Below, piece after piece: positions 14,875-26,619 of a DNA stretch of 64,000 bases. This stretch comes from Peribolospora baueri (lineage: Eukaryota > Basidiomycota > Peribolosporomycetes > Peribolosporales > Peribolosporaceae). Every line of letters starts with the position of its first letter. Within the stretch, counting starts at the first letter, position 1. The stretch is taken from positions 124,001 through 188,000 of the forward strand of contig JAMDHS010000038.1 of assembly GCA_029717555.1 (NCBI GenBank), given 5' to 3'. The position numbers were made by a program, and so were the translations under genes. The notes under the pieces were generated by a model. It worked only from the letters and a program-made list of their open reading frames with translations, was not told where the DNA came from and searched no databases.

Positions 14875-16192
14875 AGAGAGGGGACCAGGTCTTCCGCCGC
14901 CGTCGTCGTCGACCGTGCGGAAGCAGGCGCGGGCCCGCCTCTCCGACCTTCACACTCCCGCATTGGCTTTGGCCTCTTTGGCTTTGGCCGCCGAAGATAG
15001 CTGCCTCCCTTGCCCTGTTCCGAGTGGACCCACGGAGGCCACTGGTGCGATCGGGCCGACGACGGGAGAGGAGACGGCGTTCGTGTACGCCAATGCCGCT
15101 GAACCTTTGTCGGCTGAGGCGGAGAGCGACAGGTTTGGAGGGCGTGGCGGCGGCGGCGGCGGCGGCTGGGAGGAGGAAAGATAGGAGTGCGGACACGGAG
15201 TGATGGTACGGGGTTCGCTAGGTTTTTTTTTCCCGTCCCCTCTTGTCTCACGCACGTTGTTGTTTGTCTGTCTGTTGTATGTCTGTAGTCTGGTTAACCT
15301 GGATCGGAACTCGGAATTCACGTTCCCGCCCGAGGCGGCGATCCCCCGTCCGTCCGTCCTTGTTTGTGTGTGTCTGTCTGTCACTCGTACTGCCGCATCT
15401 TTTCGTTCGTTCGTTCGTCCGTCCGTCGGTGCCGATCGTGTTCGTTTCCAGACGGCCATCGTCCGCTTTTCTGGGTTGCCGTCGCTCGTATGCTCGTCGC
15501 TTCGTTCGTTTCGTTTTGTCGTTTCGTTTGTTCGTTTTGTTTGTTTTGTTCGTTTTCCTTCCGCCCCGGAGTCGGCCATCCTCCGTCCGTCCGTCCGTCC
15601 GTGCTCGAGTCCTGTCTTTCTCTTCCGCTCCTCTCTCTCTTTCCCTCCCCCTCCCTTCCTTCGTCCCTCCCTTCGCTTTCCATTTTTTTCCCCTTCTTCT
15701 TTCCTCTTCCTCCCTTCGCTTTCCTTCTTCCCCTCCGCCCTCCTCCCTCTTGTCCTGCGGAGCCCGCTCTCGTTCCCCCTCGTTTTCGCACTCTCTTTTT
15801 GTCGCTCACCTACTCCCGTCCTTTTCCTTCGTCCCGCCCGCCCGATCGTGTTTGTAATGGCCATGTAGCCTCTCCCCCTCCCCCTGCTTCGTTACGTTAC
15901 ATTCCAAGCCCCCTTGTATTCCATTTGCCCACCACTCCACTCTGCCTCTGCGAGCGAGATCGGCAGGCGGCATGCGATGGCGACGAGACGGGAGTGAATG
16001 ATGATCGACGATCGACGACCGGTCCGTAAAATCGGATCGGACGGACGTCCCTGGACTTGACATTGCCCTCGTCCGTCGCCTCGCGTCGTTTCTACTCTAT
16101 GCTAATGACCGTCGGCGAACCAAGGACAGATGCAGGAGCGAGGCTTAAAAGGACGGGAGCGACGGCGAGGTCCTCACCCAGACAAGTAAAGA
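14875..16192. other. Pyrimidine-rich intergenic region, no gene seen
   Basis: 1.3 kb between the 3' ends of the homeodomain gene and the small minus-strand gene. It is strongly C/T-rich on the plus strand, with (CGTT)n and (CGTC)n runs near 15400-15430 and 15585-15605. Open frames of up to about 220 codons occur on the plus strand but read as Ser/Arg/Phe/Val repeats of the tetranucleotide runs. The true C-terminus of the homeodomain protein may reach into 14875-15184. Confidence 0.5.
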
Positions 16193-16802
16193 CTACTGAC
16201 CGGCCCGCTTCCTCGCCCTGCTCGCGCCATAGTTCGCCCCGCTCGCCGGCGTGTCGCCCTCCGACCGCGTCGTCCCGGCCCGCTTGTCGGCCCCATCGTC
16301 CTTCTCCGAGTTGGCCGCGCTAATACCTGTGCGCAGCCTTGCTCCCGTCTGCATTCGAGTGATCATGAAGCGAGAGAGTCGCGTGGGTCTCGCTTCTGCT
16401 AGACCCCGAGGCACGCACGCGAAACGAGTGACCCCTGAGTCTTGCTCACCTCTTTCTCAACGCCCTCGGCGCTCGATACCGGATCCGCGTTGCCGTCGTA
16501 AGCGCTGTCTGACTTTGACACCTTGTCCGTCTGTCCAGCAGGCGGGCCGGGGGACGACACGGCGCGATCCAAAATTCGATCAGCGACAGCAATCTGGACA
16601 AGGTCGATCTGCCTGCTAGGCCATCCATCCACCGGTCACCCACCTCTGCAGCGCCCGGCAGACCTTGCTCGTCTCTTGAGGGGGAGCTCCGCACGGCCGG
16701 TGACGTGCTCAGCAGCGCTCTTCCTCTTCGCGGAACGTGTCGAGAGACGGCGGCAGCGGCGGCCGCGGCCATGGGTCGGAATGCAACCTTGAAGGCGGAC
16801 AT
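16193..16802 (-). CDS. Small protein with mitochondrial-type leader, function unknown
   Basis: Three exons (16644-16802, 16450-16593, 16193-16348) give 152 residues, all junctions in phase 0. The N-terminus is Ala/Arg-rich and free of acids for about 42 residues, with SRHVPRRGRALLSTSPAVRSS, a good mitochondrial presequence with a likely cleavage near RALLSTS. The mature part is hydrophilic and has a short motif SAYDGNADPVSSAEG and an Asp/Lys/Arg-rich end (SEKDDGADKRAG). I do not recognise the family. The acceptor of exon 2 could instead be the CAG just before 16545, which would drop about sixteen residues. It is head to head with the Rad60-like gene. Confidence 0.5.
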
Positions 16803-17084
16803 GGTTGACACGAGGTGGCGTTGGATGAAGATGGGAGGGTAAGGTAAGCTCTGGAGAGCTAGCTGGACCACATAACGGGCGATGATCAGCGCCGTCTAAC
16901 CGACTGATCGGCGATCGAGTCCTGACGTCATTCGGTATTGTCGCCCGTAGACGGAAATGTGCGGAGATGCTGGCTCGTGCGCCGGCCGCGTTTGTCGGCT
17001 CTCGGGAGATCGTTAATCTTGCCCGAGGGTTACTCGCACGGATCACTTTCACCACATTTCATCCACTCCATCCCTCGTCCTCCC
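16803..17084. promoter_or_regulatory. Divergent promoter, small mitochondrial gene / Rad60-like gene
   Basis: 282 bp between the two start codons. No convincing TATA box; a run of CA-rich sequence (ACCACATTTCATCC) lies just upstream of the Rad60-like ATG. Confidence 0.4.
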
Positions 17085-19663
17085 ATGGCCGCCCGACCGC
17101 GCCCCAAGCCAAAGGCCAAGGCCGCACTACTTCCCACAGCCAGTCAGCTTGGTGGTGGACACGGCGACGTCGGGCCCTCCTCGTCGTTTATCAGCGAGCC
17201 CCACCGCGTCTCCCCTCCTCCGCCTTCCTCTTCTTCTTCCGCTTTGCGTGCACCGCTCTCGCCTCCTGCCTCCTCTCGTGCTCAGAGCGCCGCAAGGTCT
17301 GTCAGTCCAGAGAAGGCGACGAGACAACACGCGATCGTCATCGACGACGAGGACGACTTTTTCACCAGGAGGCGAGCCACTGGCTCTCGAAGATTGGGTG
17401 AGGGAGCCAGCGTGGCCTAGTGTTGTTCGTCCATGCGCTTTCGATGACCACTTTTTGCTTAGTTACATCTTCATTCCCCTTACTTTCCACGTGCGCCTCC
17501 TCTGTCGGCCCCCAGATAAGGGCAAGGCCCGTGCACGGGAGGGCACTACGGCGAAGAAGGTAGATTCGATCGTCCTCTCCGAGAACGATGACGACCACCG
17601 ACATCCTTCGGCTAGTCCTTCCAGGCTCCCTTCCTCCTTGCAACGGTCGGCCACCCAACACTCCAGTCGCTCTTCGTCTTCCTCCCCCTCTTCATCCAGC
17701 CTCTCTTCTGCCTCTGGAAATGGCAGCGATACCGACACCGAGCGGAGAAGGAAGCGAGAACGCAAGCGCGACGTCGTGACAAAGTTGCCTCGTTGGGCGA
17801 GGTCTCAAAAATACGCACTTGGGTGAGCGAGAGGACGGCGCGAACGAGCGCATGTGTGATTCACTTTGAGCTGGCGCTTTCTCGTCCTAATCAATATCGC
17901 TCGCTCGCTCGCATATGCATCCTCTCGACTGTCTTTGGTCCAAGCTTGGAGAACGACGGACCACGTACTCGTCCTCCTCCCTCCCCCTCGCGGTCCTCTC
18001 AAAAGGGTAGCCCCGAATCGTCTACCCCCCAGGCCTCGGACCTTGACAACGAGCGGGAGCAGAGTACCAGCGTCACTCCGCCCCCGAAATTGCCTGACGC
18101 TGTCCTACTCCAGAGTAGAAATGGCTGGAGGTGAGCGCTCCTTTCAAGTGGCGCGTCATCCCACCGGACCTGCCCCTCACAGCTGTGCTCCCTTTTGTCG
18201 ACAAAGGCAAATACTGGCCCACAAAACGTCGGCGGAAACAACAGACAACGTCTCTGCTTCGTCTGCCCACTCCCTCGCCGACCCTGACAAGCTCGATCCC
18301 GAGCTTGCTCGAATCCTGCAACAGGTTCAGGCGCACGTTCACTCCGCTGGTAGTAGCGGCGGCGCTGGACCTTCGTCCTCTTTTCTACACGGCGTCGACC
18401 CTTCCACACGGACAGGGCATCACAGTGGGCACGACACTGAAGAGAAAGCTCCTAGTGGCGAAGACGTGGTGGAGGACCATGTGAAAACGCGGATCAGGCT
18501 TAGTATGGTCGGCCGTTCCGCGACGGTGCCCTGTTCTTCCACTGCGACGAACCCTGAAAAAGGAGCGTTGGTGGACATGGGCAAACCGAAAATCTTTCTC
18601 GTCAATAGGGTGAGTTCGCTTCACACCTTTTCTGGTCGGCGTTTAGCTTTCTTCCGTTTGTCCCTTCACGCCCTTCGCTCTTTTTATTCATTGCTGCAAT
18701 GCCTCCCTTCTTCGGACAACGCTTACCGACTCCTCCGCCACCATCTGTTCCACAGCACGAATCCTTTGACGTGCTCTACGATGCCGTCGCAGAGAGAACA
18801 CGTATACCTCGCTCCCATCTCGTCCTTATGACCCAGGGAGGCAGCCTGGTTTATCCCAGCAGCACTCCGGAGAGCCTTGGATGGTGGACCGCGGGGGAGC
18901 TGGGTGGGTCCTCCTATCCGGCTCTTACTTACTTAACCTTGGAGGCTTGGCACGACGTCCCCGCTCACAGGGCGGCCGCGCACATCTCGGAAAAAACCTA
19001 TACTCTTCTCCAAACTGACTTGTTCCCGTCGTCGTCCTTTTCCCCCATTCCATCTTCCGCTCAGTCGGCTGCTCTCGAGAGGTGTACGACTTCATGCAAG
19101 CCGAAAAGCGCGCCAAGCGTCAGGCGCACCTCGATCTCCTAGCAGAACTCAATGGCCCCTCGTCGGCATCCTCCTCGCAGCCATCAGGGAAATCCGTCGG
19201 CCCTGCAGCCTCCCGTCGCGGCGATATGATCAGCATCTTATCTTCGGACGAAGAAGACGGGACACCGGTCGTCGTCACGTCTGACACTGAACCCGCTCGT
19301 GACCTGCAGCCGTCTTGCTCCCCCAGACCGGGCAGCCCGCCGACGGGGAGAACGGGGTTAGGGTCGCACGCCACGGCAGAGGGGACCGGAGGTAATGTCG
19401 GGGCTGGTGTTGACGCCGACGAGGATGAAGAAGGACTCCTCCGCCTGACCCTCCGCTCCAAACGGGGCAAAGACGTCCGGGTGACGGTGAAACCCACGAC
19501 GCTCGTCTCCTCCGTCCTCCAACACTTTGCACAAGTTTCAGGTCTCTCGGCCGCAGAGGCGGGCAAGGCGAGGATCGAGTTTGAAGGAGAGACGGTGGCA
19601 CCCGGGACCATGTTTGCGTCGACCGAGGTGGAGGACGAGGATATGCTCGATGTCAAGTGGTGA
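17085..19663 (+). CDS. rad60: Rad60/Esc2/NIP45-family protein with SUMO-like domains
   Basis: Six exons (17085-17397, 17516-17822, 17945-18130, 18183-18609, 18756-18903, 19080-19663) give 654 residues. The C-terminus is a Rad60-type SUMO-like domain (LLRLTLRSKRGKDVRVTV through VEDEDMLDVKW), and a second, more diverged one spans exons 4-6 (KTRIRLSMVG, HESFDVLYDAVAERT, LVLMTQGGSLVYP). The N-terminal half is disordered and basic/Ser-rich, with AIVIDDEDDFF and, between the two domains, MISILSSDEED, both of which look like SUMO-interacting motifs. This family (fission yeast Rad60, budding yeast Esc2, human NIP45) works in the nucleus with the SUMO ligase machinery and Smc5/6 in repair of stalled replication forks. 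Paired SLDs and SIM-like acidic motifs support the family; choosing between Rad60 and Esc2 is not possible by eye. Confidence 0.85.
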
Positions 19664-20016
19664 AGGTAATGGAACCCAACCACACGCGGCCCACCGTTGT
19701 CAACGCCGCCTTTTCTTACGAAACACCTTCGTCTTCGCACTCCGTTGAAATTCTATCGTAATTTCCACGCAGGGTCAGATTTGGAGTAGTGTGAAGCAAG
19801 GTCCGGAAAGGATATAGAGCTTCTTTGCAATCTTGGAGTCACTGTGTTCCGCGCTCTCGCCTTCTAACGTTACCTCCTTGTCACTCTCCTAATCCAGCCA
19901 TGAGACATCTGTGCATGTGTAGGGGCATGAAAGCGATTACATGTCCTTCCGGGTGCTCCGAGCATCCCCTCAGATATCCATACACTGGCGGATCGCTAGT
20001 CCCAATAATGAGCTAT
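19664..20016. other. Convergent intergenic spacer
   Basis: 353 bp between the stop codons of the Rad60-like gene and the condensin gene. I found no conserved continuation of the condensin protein on the minus strand here. Confidence 0.5.
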
Positions 20017-23000
20017 TTACAAGGTTTCGGAATTCTGGGGTTGATCCCGCATCTCCAAAAGCTCGGTGTATACGGGGATGAAGTAGCTGAGGCATTGTCG
20101 GACCTTAGCATTGTCGGCGGTATCCGGTGACTTGTATAGTTCCTCCATTTGTTCCAGGACCTGAACGGTACAATGACGGTTTGAAAAGAGATCATCAGCC
20201 AAGCCCGATGGGCGGCATTTAAGCGGAGAGCAATGACCCGAGCGCACCTGTGGATCGTCCAATGCACCTGAGAGCATCAGCTTTGCTATCCCTTCGCAAG
20301 TGATAGCTAGAGCCTCTCCATCCTCGTCTTCGAGGGCGTGCATCAAGAAACCACAAAGCTGCTCCGACTTGAGGGAATCAAGGCGCGCAGAATTGTATCA
20401 GCATTTCAAGATCATGCGTCGGCGAGGGATGGGATAATAGCACTCACGTTCTGGGCGCCCATCAGGAACTCGGTGCCGTGCGCGATCAACAGGTCGAAGA
20501 CAATCTGCAGCGCCCGCAACCTGATCTCTAACGGCCCCTCGATCGCTTGAGGAGGGAACAGACGAAAATTTCGGCGAGCCAGTTGCTGGTCGGAAGGAAG
20601 GACGGGGAGAGGGTATCGAACGAAGGTCCGAGCGAATGGTGTTCAGAAACGACTTAGGTTGTCAAACTGGGGTCTGGCTCTCTTACCTTGTCAAGCAAGC
20701 AGCACAGACCAAGGCAGACGAGGCCTTGTTCTCGCAGGCCAACATCCTTGCTGAGTACAGCGGGAGAAATCAACTGCGGAATGAGACCGTGCACGGCAGT
20801 GTTCTCTGCGAGAGCCTAAAGAATTTCAAAACATCTCGGCTTAGTCACGAGGGCTGGTTCAAGGCCACGAAGGGAAGATGAAAATTTGCCACTTACACCG
20901 ACGACCCTTTCTAGCATGGCTTGGACGATGGCCAAACAGCGAATATCAATGATGGCCTGTCGGAGAAGTGCAAATTTGGGGAAGAAGGGGGGGGGTTCAT
21001 ACACTGCAAGGCTATCGGTTCTGAAGCCTGCAGCGAAGGCAATTGTAAACATGTATTGGTAAACCTACCTGATCCTTCTCTGACGTTGGACGGTTGCTTT
21101 CGGCTGGCGGGCCCCGGCCAGGTGTCCGTCCAGGTTCGAGCTCCTCCCCCACCGTGTCCATATCTCGGAGATCTTGCACGATCTCCACAACCATACGCAT
21201 GAAGTCCTTCTCTCCCGCGGAGAGCTTGAGAAGGACGTCCAGACAGGCAGGAAGCAAAGCTTCGGAGAGTGCAGGGTCTGCCAGCATCTCACCTGCATAC
21301 AATATGAGGCGTAGTCATCGTCAGTTTGGGCAAATCGCAGCTAGCGACGTCACTTTCGCACTGTCAATGTCGACTCACGTACGAGGTTGAACATTCGCCG
21401 TCTTCCAATCTCGTCACCATAATCGGCAATCATGGCGATGCTAAGAAGCTCTTTGACGATGATCTCATGGTCCTCGTTCGTTAGATCACCATCGGCCCCA
21501 TTCGCACCTTTTGCACCCTCGCCTTCCGCCTCTTCCGTGAGCGCATTATATTCAGCTTGGAGGCGGAAGGCAAGGAGGGTGACCAGAGGTAGGGTTTCGT
21601 CGAGTCGTTCCTCGTCCTAACAAATCGAGAACGTCGTTTATTCAACGATGTCGTACGGTGGCACGACATTCGCGCGAGGATACCCACCTTAGTCTTGAGG
21701 CAGAAATCGAAGAAGACTCGAGCAGCAAATGCTTTGTGAGGCGTGAGAGATGTCCAGAATCCATCTTCGAATGAGGGAGTAAATCATTACGAGTGAGCAA
21801 TTTGCCACGCCTTCAAGACCAGAACTGCAGATCGACAGTTACCTGAGAATGGAATTGTGTCCGCAACGTGAGGTCGCAACTCGAAAGCGGACACTAAAGC
21901 CAGCTCTGCCGCTTTGCCTTCGTCATCCAGGGAGAACAGATCGAGAAACTGCACAGTGACCATCAAAGCGATCAGACCGTGACCTTCAATTGCCAATGAT
22001 GCGACTGCTGTGACTAGCGAACATACCTTGAGTGCGTCTCCCTCAAAAGCGTCGATCCACCCCGTCAAGACCTTCTGAGCTGCATTCTTCACGGACAACT
22101 CTCGATCCCGCAAACCGTGCATTACGATCGCCTTCCTCTGTTCGCCATCCAAGGCCAGCGGGGTTTGATGTGCGACCGCCAGCGCTGCGTATGTTGCTTT
22201 ACGCGTTAATGTGTCTACGTCACGAGCACGGCTCAATAGGTATGGAAGGTTGTTCGGAGAAAAGCTAATGTTGTAGACGACTGCTCGTCGTACGTCCCTT
22301 GAGATTCAATGTCATGAGTAAACGTGAGTATGACGGTATGAAACTCTAAAAAAGAAGCAGCGAGCAAAATGGTAGCACTCAAACTCACCCTGAAGAATCG
22401 TGTTGGAGGGCGTCGATCAGTGCTCGCTTGATTCGGACGGTGTCCTCCTCTTCCTCGGCATCGCCTACGCCCACCATCTTAGCCAACGAGATGGCCGCCT
22501 GCACACGAACAGATGCTTCCTTGTCGTGGAGTCGGAGCAAGAGCGCTGCGCTTAGTTGCTTGTACGTGTCATCGCTAAAATGCCAAGACAAACAGAAAGT
22601 AGCGCAAGTTAGAGAATTTCGCCATCGAAGTGAAGGAGAGGACCAGCTTACTCCATGCCTCCAACAGCGTTCACTATGAAAGCAGTAGCAAGGCAAGCTC
22701 GATAGCGCACGGTCTTGTCCTTCGCCCCAAACGCTTTAAGAATGTGACGCAAAAGGTACTCGGCAAATCGAGTGCCGGGGGTCTCCTCGTCCTCATCGTC
22801 ATCATCCTCTTCTTGGTTATCAGCGGTTCCTTTGATCTCCGCAGCGAATTGCTCCTGTGTGTCTGCCGGATTGTAGTGGAAGGTCACGGCGTAACAAAAT
22901 ACCTCAGTGTTCAAAAAGAGCACACGGAACAAAATAAAACAAATCACCAAAAACTCACAAGCGACGAAAACAGCAACAAACTTGATCACTCTGTCGGCGA

Positions 23001-23265
23001 CCGCGACGCCTTTCTTGATGGGAAGCGCCCGATCGAACATGTCGACGAAGGCGTCGTTAAACGCCTTCTCCCCAACCAGCTTGTTCCCCCGTTCTGTCCT
23101 CTCTACATGCTTGGCACACTTCACTTGCACCTTATGGAGCGCCACCGAGTTCTTCCTGTGGTTGGCGATCGTCTTCTGGACTTGCTGAAAGATGGGCGGG
23201 AGGGATTCGCTGAGCAGCGTCCCGACGTCGACCTGCTCCCCGCGGCGCTTGACGGCGGCCGGCAT
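20017..23265 (-). CDS. YCG1: Condensin complex subunit 3 (Ycg1/Cnd3/CAP-G)
   Basis: Thirteen exons (22959-23265, 22652-22862, 22389-22574, 22027-22297, 21843-21948, 21688-21764, 21379-21616, 21069-21292, 20897-20956, 20687-20815, 20448-20585, 20248-20367, 20017-20160) give 736 residues. CAP-G is a HEAT-repeat subunit that, with Brn1, clamps DNA in the condensin ring for mitotic chromosome compaction. Telling stretches are the N-terminal block IFQQVQKTIANHRKNSVALH, RFAEYLLRHILKAF, repeated HEAT helices (LLLRLHDKEASVRVQAAISL), RRAVVYNIS, DGFWTSLTPHKAFAARVFFD, LPLVTLLAFRLQAEYNALTE, GLVCLGLCCLLD, and KVRQCLSYFIPVY near the end. It stops 16 residues after that block, whereas orthologues run on for 100 or more residues (budding yeast 1035, fission yeast 875). 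Transcribed towards Rad60-like and tandem with ALG11. Confidence 0.92.
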
Positions 23266-23599
23266 ATCTGGATCAGATACAAGCTAGGTTGTCGAGGAAC
23301 AGAGGCTTGTCAGAAGAGGTGTCGAGGAGGCGTCAGGCGATGTCGCAACAGCTTGGAAGGGAAGCGAGCGAGTGATCGTCAGCTCGCCGTGCTCATTCGC
23401 AAAGGCGCGCTACCAGCTCCGGACGCGTCATGCACGTGACCCATTTATAAATGACGTGGGACTCGAAAACGAGTTTCAACCAGATGATTCTACATTCTTA
23501 CTAGACGAGTACGTATGCCGTAGGTCCTTACTGGTACGTGGTACATGTGCCTCTTACGGGCGCCGCAACGATGGCTTCCCCGTGCCGCTTCGCCTCACC
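23266..23599. promoter_or_regulatory. Spacer between ALG11 stop and condensin start
   Basis: 334 bp on the minus strand downstream of ALG11; it must hold the ALG11 3' end and the condensin promoter. Plus-strand open frames that cross 23538-23813 are antisense to the last ALG11 exon. Confidence 0.5.
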
Positions 23600-26107
23600 T
23601 TACCTCGCCGAGGACGTGTCCTTCGAAACCGTGGCCAGTCGCCCGACCAAAGAGTCCACACCCTGCGCCCATGCACTCCGAAACTGCTCTTCAGAAAAGT
23701 TTCGCTCCGCCGCTCTCCTCGCTCTTTCGCGCATCGCCAGCTGCCCACTCAGCGGGAGGGAAATAATTTCCCATAATGCCTCCGAGAAGGTGGGGTATTC
23801 GGTGGACGTTTGACCTGACTTCGTACCCGTTATCGCGTGGAACCCTACAGGGACGGGAGGGCACGGACGTCAAGAGGAACAGATCATCAGCGGCGCCGAA
23901 AAGATGTGTTCCTGACGCGACTCATCCAAACTTGCCTGTTGCCTCGCCATCTAACGGTACAACTATGTCGTGGAGAGGTCCACCGGATGCGTGGACTAGG
24001 GGGACCAGCCCCGCAGCCTGTTAAGCAGGCAAGCAGTTAAGGCGAAGATGTTCTCCATTCAGTACTTCGGAAAGCAGGCTACGAGCACGACTGCTCCACA
24101 TGCGACGGCGAGTAAGAAGAGCGCCCAAAATCGGGCAAAAGCATTGAGCGGCAGAAACGAAAACGCACCATGAACTCGACGATATTTATGCCAAAATGCT
24201 CGTCCACCATGGTGCTGACTCCCACACTGGCTTTGGAAAGCTCCTTCAACACCTCTGAATATGGGGCGTTCACGACGAATCGGACGTTATCCTGATCACG
24301 CGGGTCGAGGCGTTGTAAAGGAAACAGAGGGGGTTGATAAGAATATCCTCAGATTGAATTCCTTAAGACGCCCAAACCAGAGGTAGGGGGCTGAGCTCTT
24401 TTGTACGCATCGCTCACCTCAATCCCGAGTTCTCGCGCCAACGCCTTGAGCTGTTCAACTCTGCGTGCGTCCCCTTCATTTCGACTACTTCCGATGAGAA
24501 CGAGCTCGATGCCGTCCCCACCCGGCGAGCGGAGTTCGGGATGCGCTTGTAAAAGGTCGCACAACATGTGCAGTTGAGCTGGGTGCTCCTTTTCCGGCCT
24601 ATTGGAGGATAGGGGCAGGAAGGCAGATTTTGGTATAAGGAAGAAAGAGCAAAAAAACAAGGGAGGAAAGCAAGCGTCAGCCGTGAGAGCGCAGCGTACG
24701 AAATTAGCAGGGCTCCTACGAGAGCGTGCTCACCTAAACTGTGCTAAGCTGACGATGTTCCTAGGTCGATCATGCAGTGGAAAGTCTACGAGCGATTTGA
24801 CATCACAGGGCGGATAGACTATACTTGCTTCTCTTCTCCCCTCTTCTTTCCTCCTACGCGCGGCGCTCAACAGAGGAAAGGGCGTACGGGCGAGAAGAGT
24901 GTCTACATGGTTCTTCGTCCAAGACGAGTTGACCATGACGCTGTCCGCTTGAGCAAGACATTGTGCGTAGACTGCGGCGAAAAGACGATAGTACCTGCAG
25001 GGAATGGAGGACAGCGGTCATTTTCCAATCGGCCAGCTCATTCTTGACAAGACCACGTTAGTCAATCTCATATCAGACGCACTGCAGCTTTATGACGCTC
25101 CTCCAGGCACTGCTGGTCACCGCCGAATCGTTGGTGTGTCCGGATTGTCGCTGCCGAACGCGCTCGAGCATATCCGTGCTATCATGGCGGAGACAAGGGT
25201 GGCAGATGAAGCACAGTTCCATAAGTTTCCAGACAGATGTGAATCGAATGCTCACCTGATGGTGGGGTAATGCACGTAAGCGCATATCGGCGCTGACGGA
25301 GCCAGTGCTCGAACGACGGGAAACGTGAAGGCGTAACCCATGGTGTCTGTCATTCCAACGAATCTGGTCAGCAACCGTTCGAGACAGAGGTCACAATGTA
25401 ACCACAACAGTTTTCTCAGGTCGCCAACTCACCAATGAAGACGTCCGGCAGCACACCCTCGTCCCCCACCAGAGCATCCCAGGCCATGCGCATGCTCCCC
25501 AAGCTCTGCCCCAGAAGTGTGAACCGCTTCCAATAGTGATCCTCTACCAAATAGCGCGACCGAACCGGGATAAACACGATCGTAGTTTTGGAGAGATGGA
25601 TCCCGAAGCGAGCCTATGTTGAATAAGGAAGAGATGGATGATGCACAGAAATTCAGGAATACTACTTCGTAAGCTTTCGAGCGAAGGTTGGCGGCCGCAC
25701 CTCTGCTTTCTCCAGGATCTCGTCTTCAGAAGCCTCCACATCGCCGGAGTAGATAGCGCATATAGCCTCCGGGCTCACGGACTGATGGTAAGCGATGGCG
25801 GTCCAAAGGACACGTTCGCCTCCACCTCCCGCGTTGCTGGACAGGTCCCATTCGACCCAGGAGCAAGGACGTGGCGGTGTGAGCGAAATGAGGGCCGGAT
25901 TGCCCTCTGAAGGGAAATGGCTCACCAGTAGGGATGAAAGAATCCAATCAACGTTCGCTTTCCATCTTTCCGCTCGTCTATGCCCAGTCCTTCCAGCACC
26001 ACCCTTCTCCGCCTAGTGTCTCGTCGGCAGATGGAGCTCAGCAGGAGCGAATAACCTAACCGGGCGGAGAGCGCTGCAAAACAGACCAGGAGCACAAGAG
26101 GAAACAT
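23600..26107 (-). CDS. ALG11: GDP-Man:Man3GlcNAc2-PP-dolichol alpha-1,2-mannosyltransferase
   Basis: Ten exons (25926-26107, 25701-25836, 25433-25613, 25256-25346, 25083-25178, 24734-24994, 24418-24598, 24169-24291, 23936-24017, 23600-23844) give 525 residues. ALG11 adds the fourth and fifth mannoses to the lipid-linked oligosaccharide on the cytosolic face of the ER. The protein starts with a hydrophobic anchor (residues 2-24), then IGFFHPYCNAGGGGERVLW, DTMGYAFTFPVVRAL, YVHYPTISTDML, SVMVNSSWTKNHV, IVYPPCDV, STMVDEHFGINIVEFM, AAGLVPLVHASGGPLHDIV and the C-terminal RARRAAERNFSEEQF, all in family order. The EHFGINIVEFMAAG segment is the GT-B donor site (EX7E type). The intron after 23936 has a GC donor (GCAAGT) and TAG acceptor; both flanks read through ALG11 sequence, so it is a real GC-AG intron. 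The start at 26107 has a good context (GACCATGT). Confidence 0.95.
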
Positions 26108-26236
26108 GGTCCGACCAGAAGGCGGAGTGTCCTGGCGTTGTGCCCTCTCGGATGCTTGCACTGCCGCTGTCAAGGTTGAGATACAAACTACCCGGCAAGT
26201 GTCAGTAGCCACGTCGCCGTCCTCCTCGTCTCAGGT

Positions 26237-26245
26237 CGATTGATG

Positions 26246-26309
<64 letters not shown>
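26237..26309. repeat. (ATTG)n tetranucleotide run, likely LINE 3' tail
   Basis: About 16 perfect ATTG units preceded by one or two degenerate ones. Read on the minus strand it is (CAAT)n and follows the LINE 3' end after a short untranslated stretch. Non-LTR elements often end in short tandem repeats rather than poly-A, so I read this as the element's tail. Confidence 0.6.
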
Positions 26310-26619
26310 AGTCAACTTAAAGTTTTTGATACAAGCCAGCCGGAGGCCTAGAGAAGACTAAAAACACGACTACCGTGGGAAAGGGAAGCTGCGGCGGATC
26401 GGGACGCGAAGGGGGAGTTCGGCATACGGAGAGAAAAGAGAGGGGACTACGCTGGCAATGTGGGGCCAAAGATAGTGGACAAGGGCGTGGTGGCAACATA
26501 ACTCATACAAACTGTGCGGAGACGCCAATGGTGAGGGGCGCAGGAGGACGCATCAGGGGAGGGATGCAGCAGGGCGGCGCAAGAGGGTTGTTGGCAGCCA
26601 GCGCTCAGGACGCCAGCGC

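Noticed and set aside
15200-15868. Plus-strand open frame of about 220 codons
   Set aside because: Composed of tetranucleotide-run translation (Phe/Arg/Ser/Val); no domain and no start context.
23538-24040. Plus-strand open frames near the ALG11 3' end
   Set aside because: Antisense to ALG11 exons 9 and 10, which match the family.
24734-24994. Possible extra intron in ALG11 exon 6 (GTACGC near 24870)
   Set aside because: The exon reads through in frame from NSSWTKNHV to IVYPPCDV; splicing is not needed, though a short lineage insert is present.
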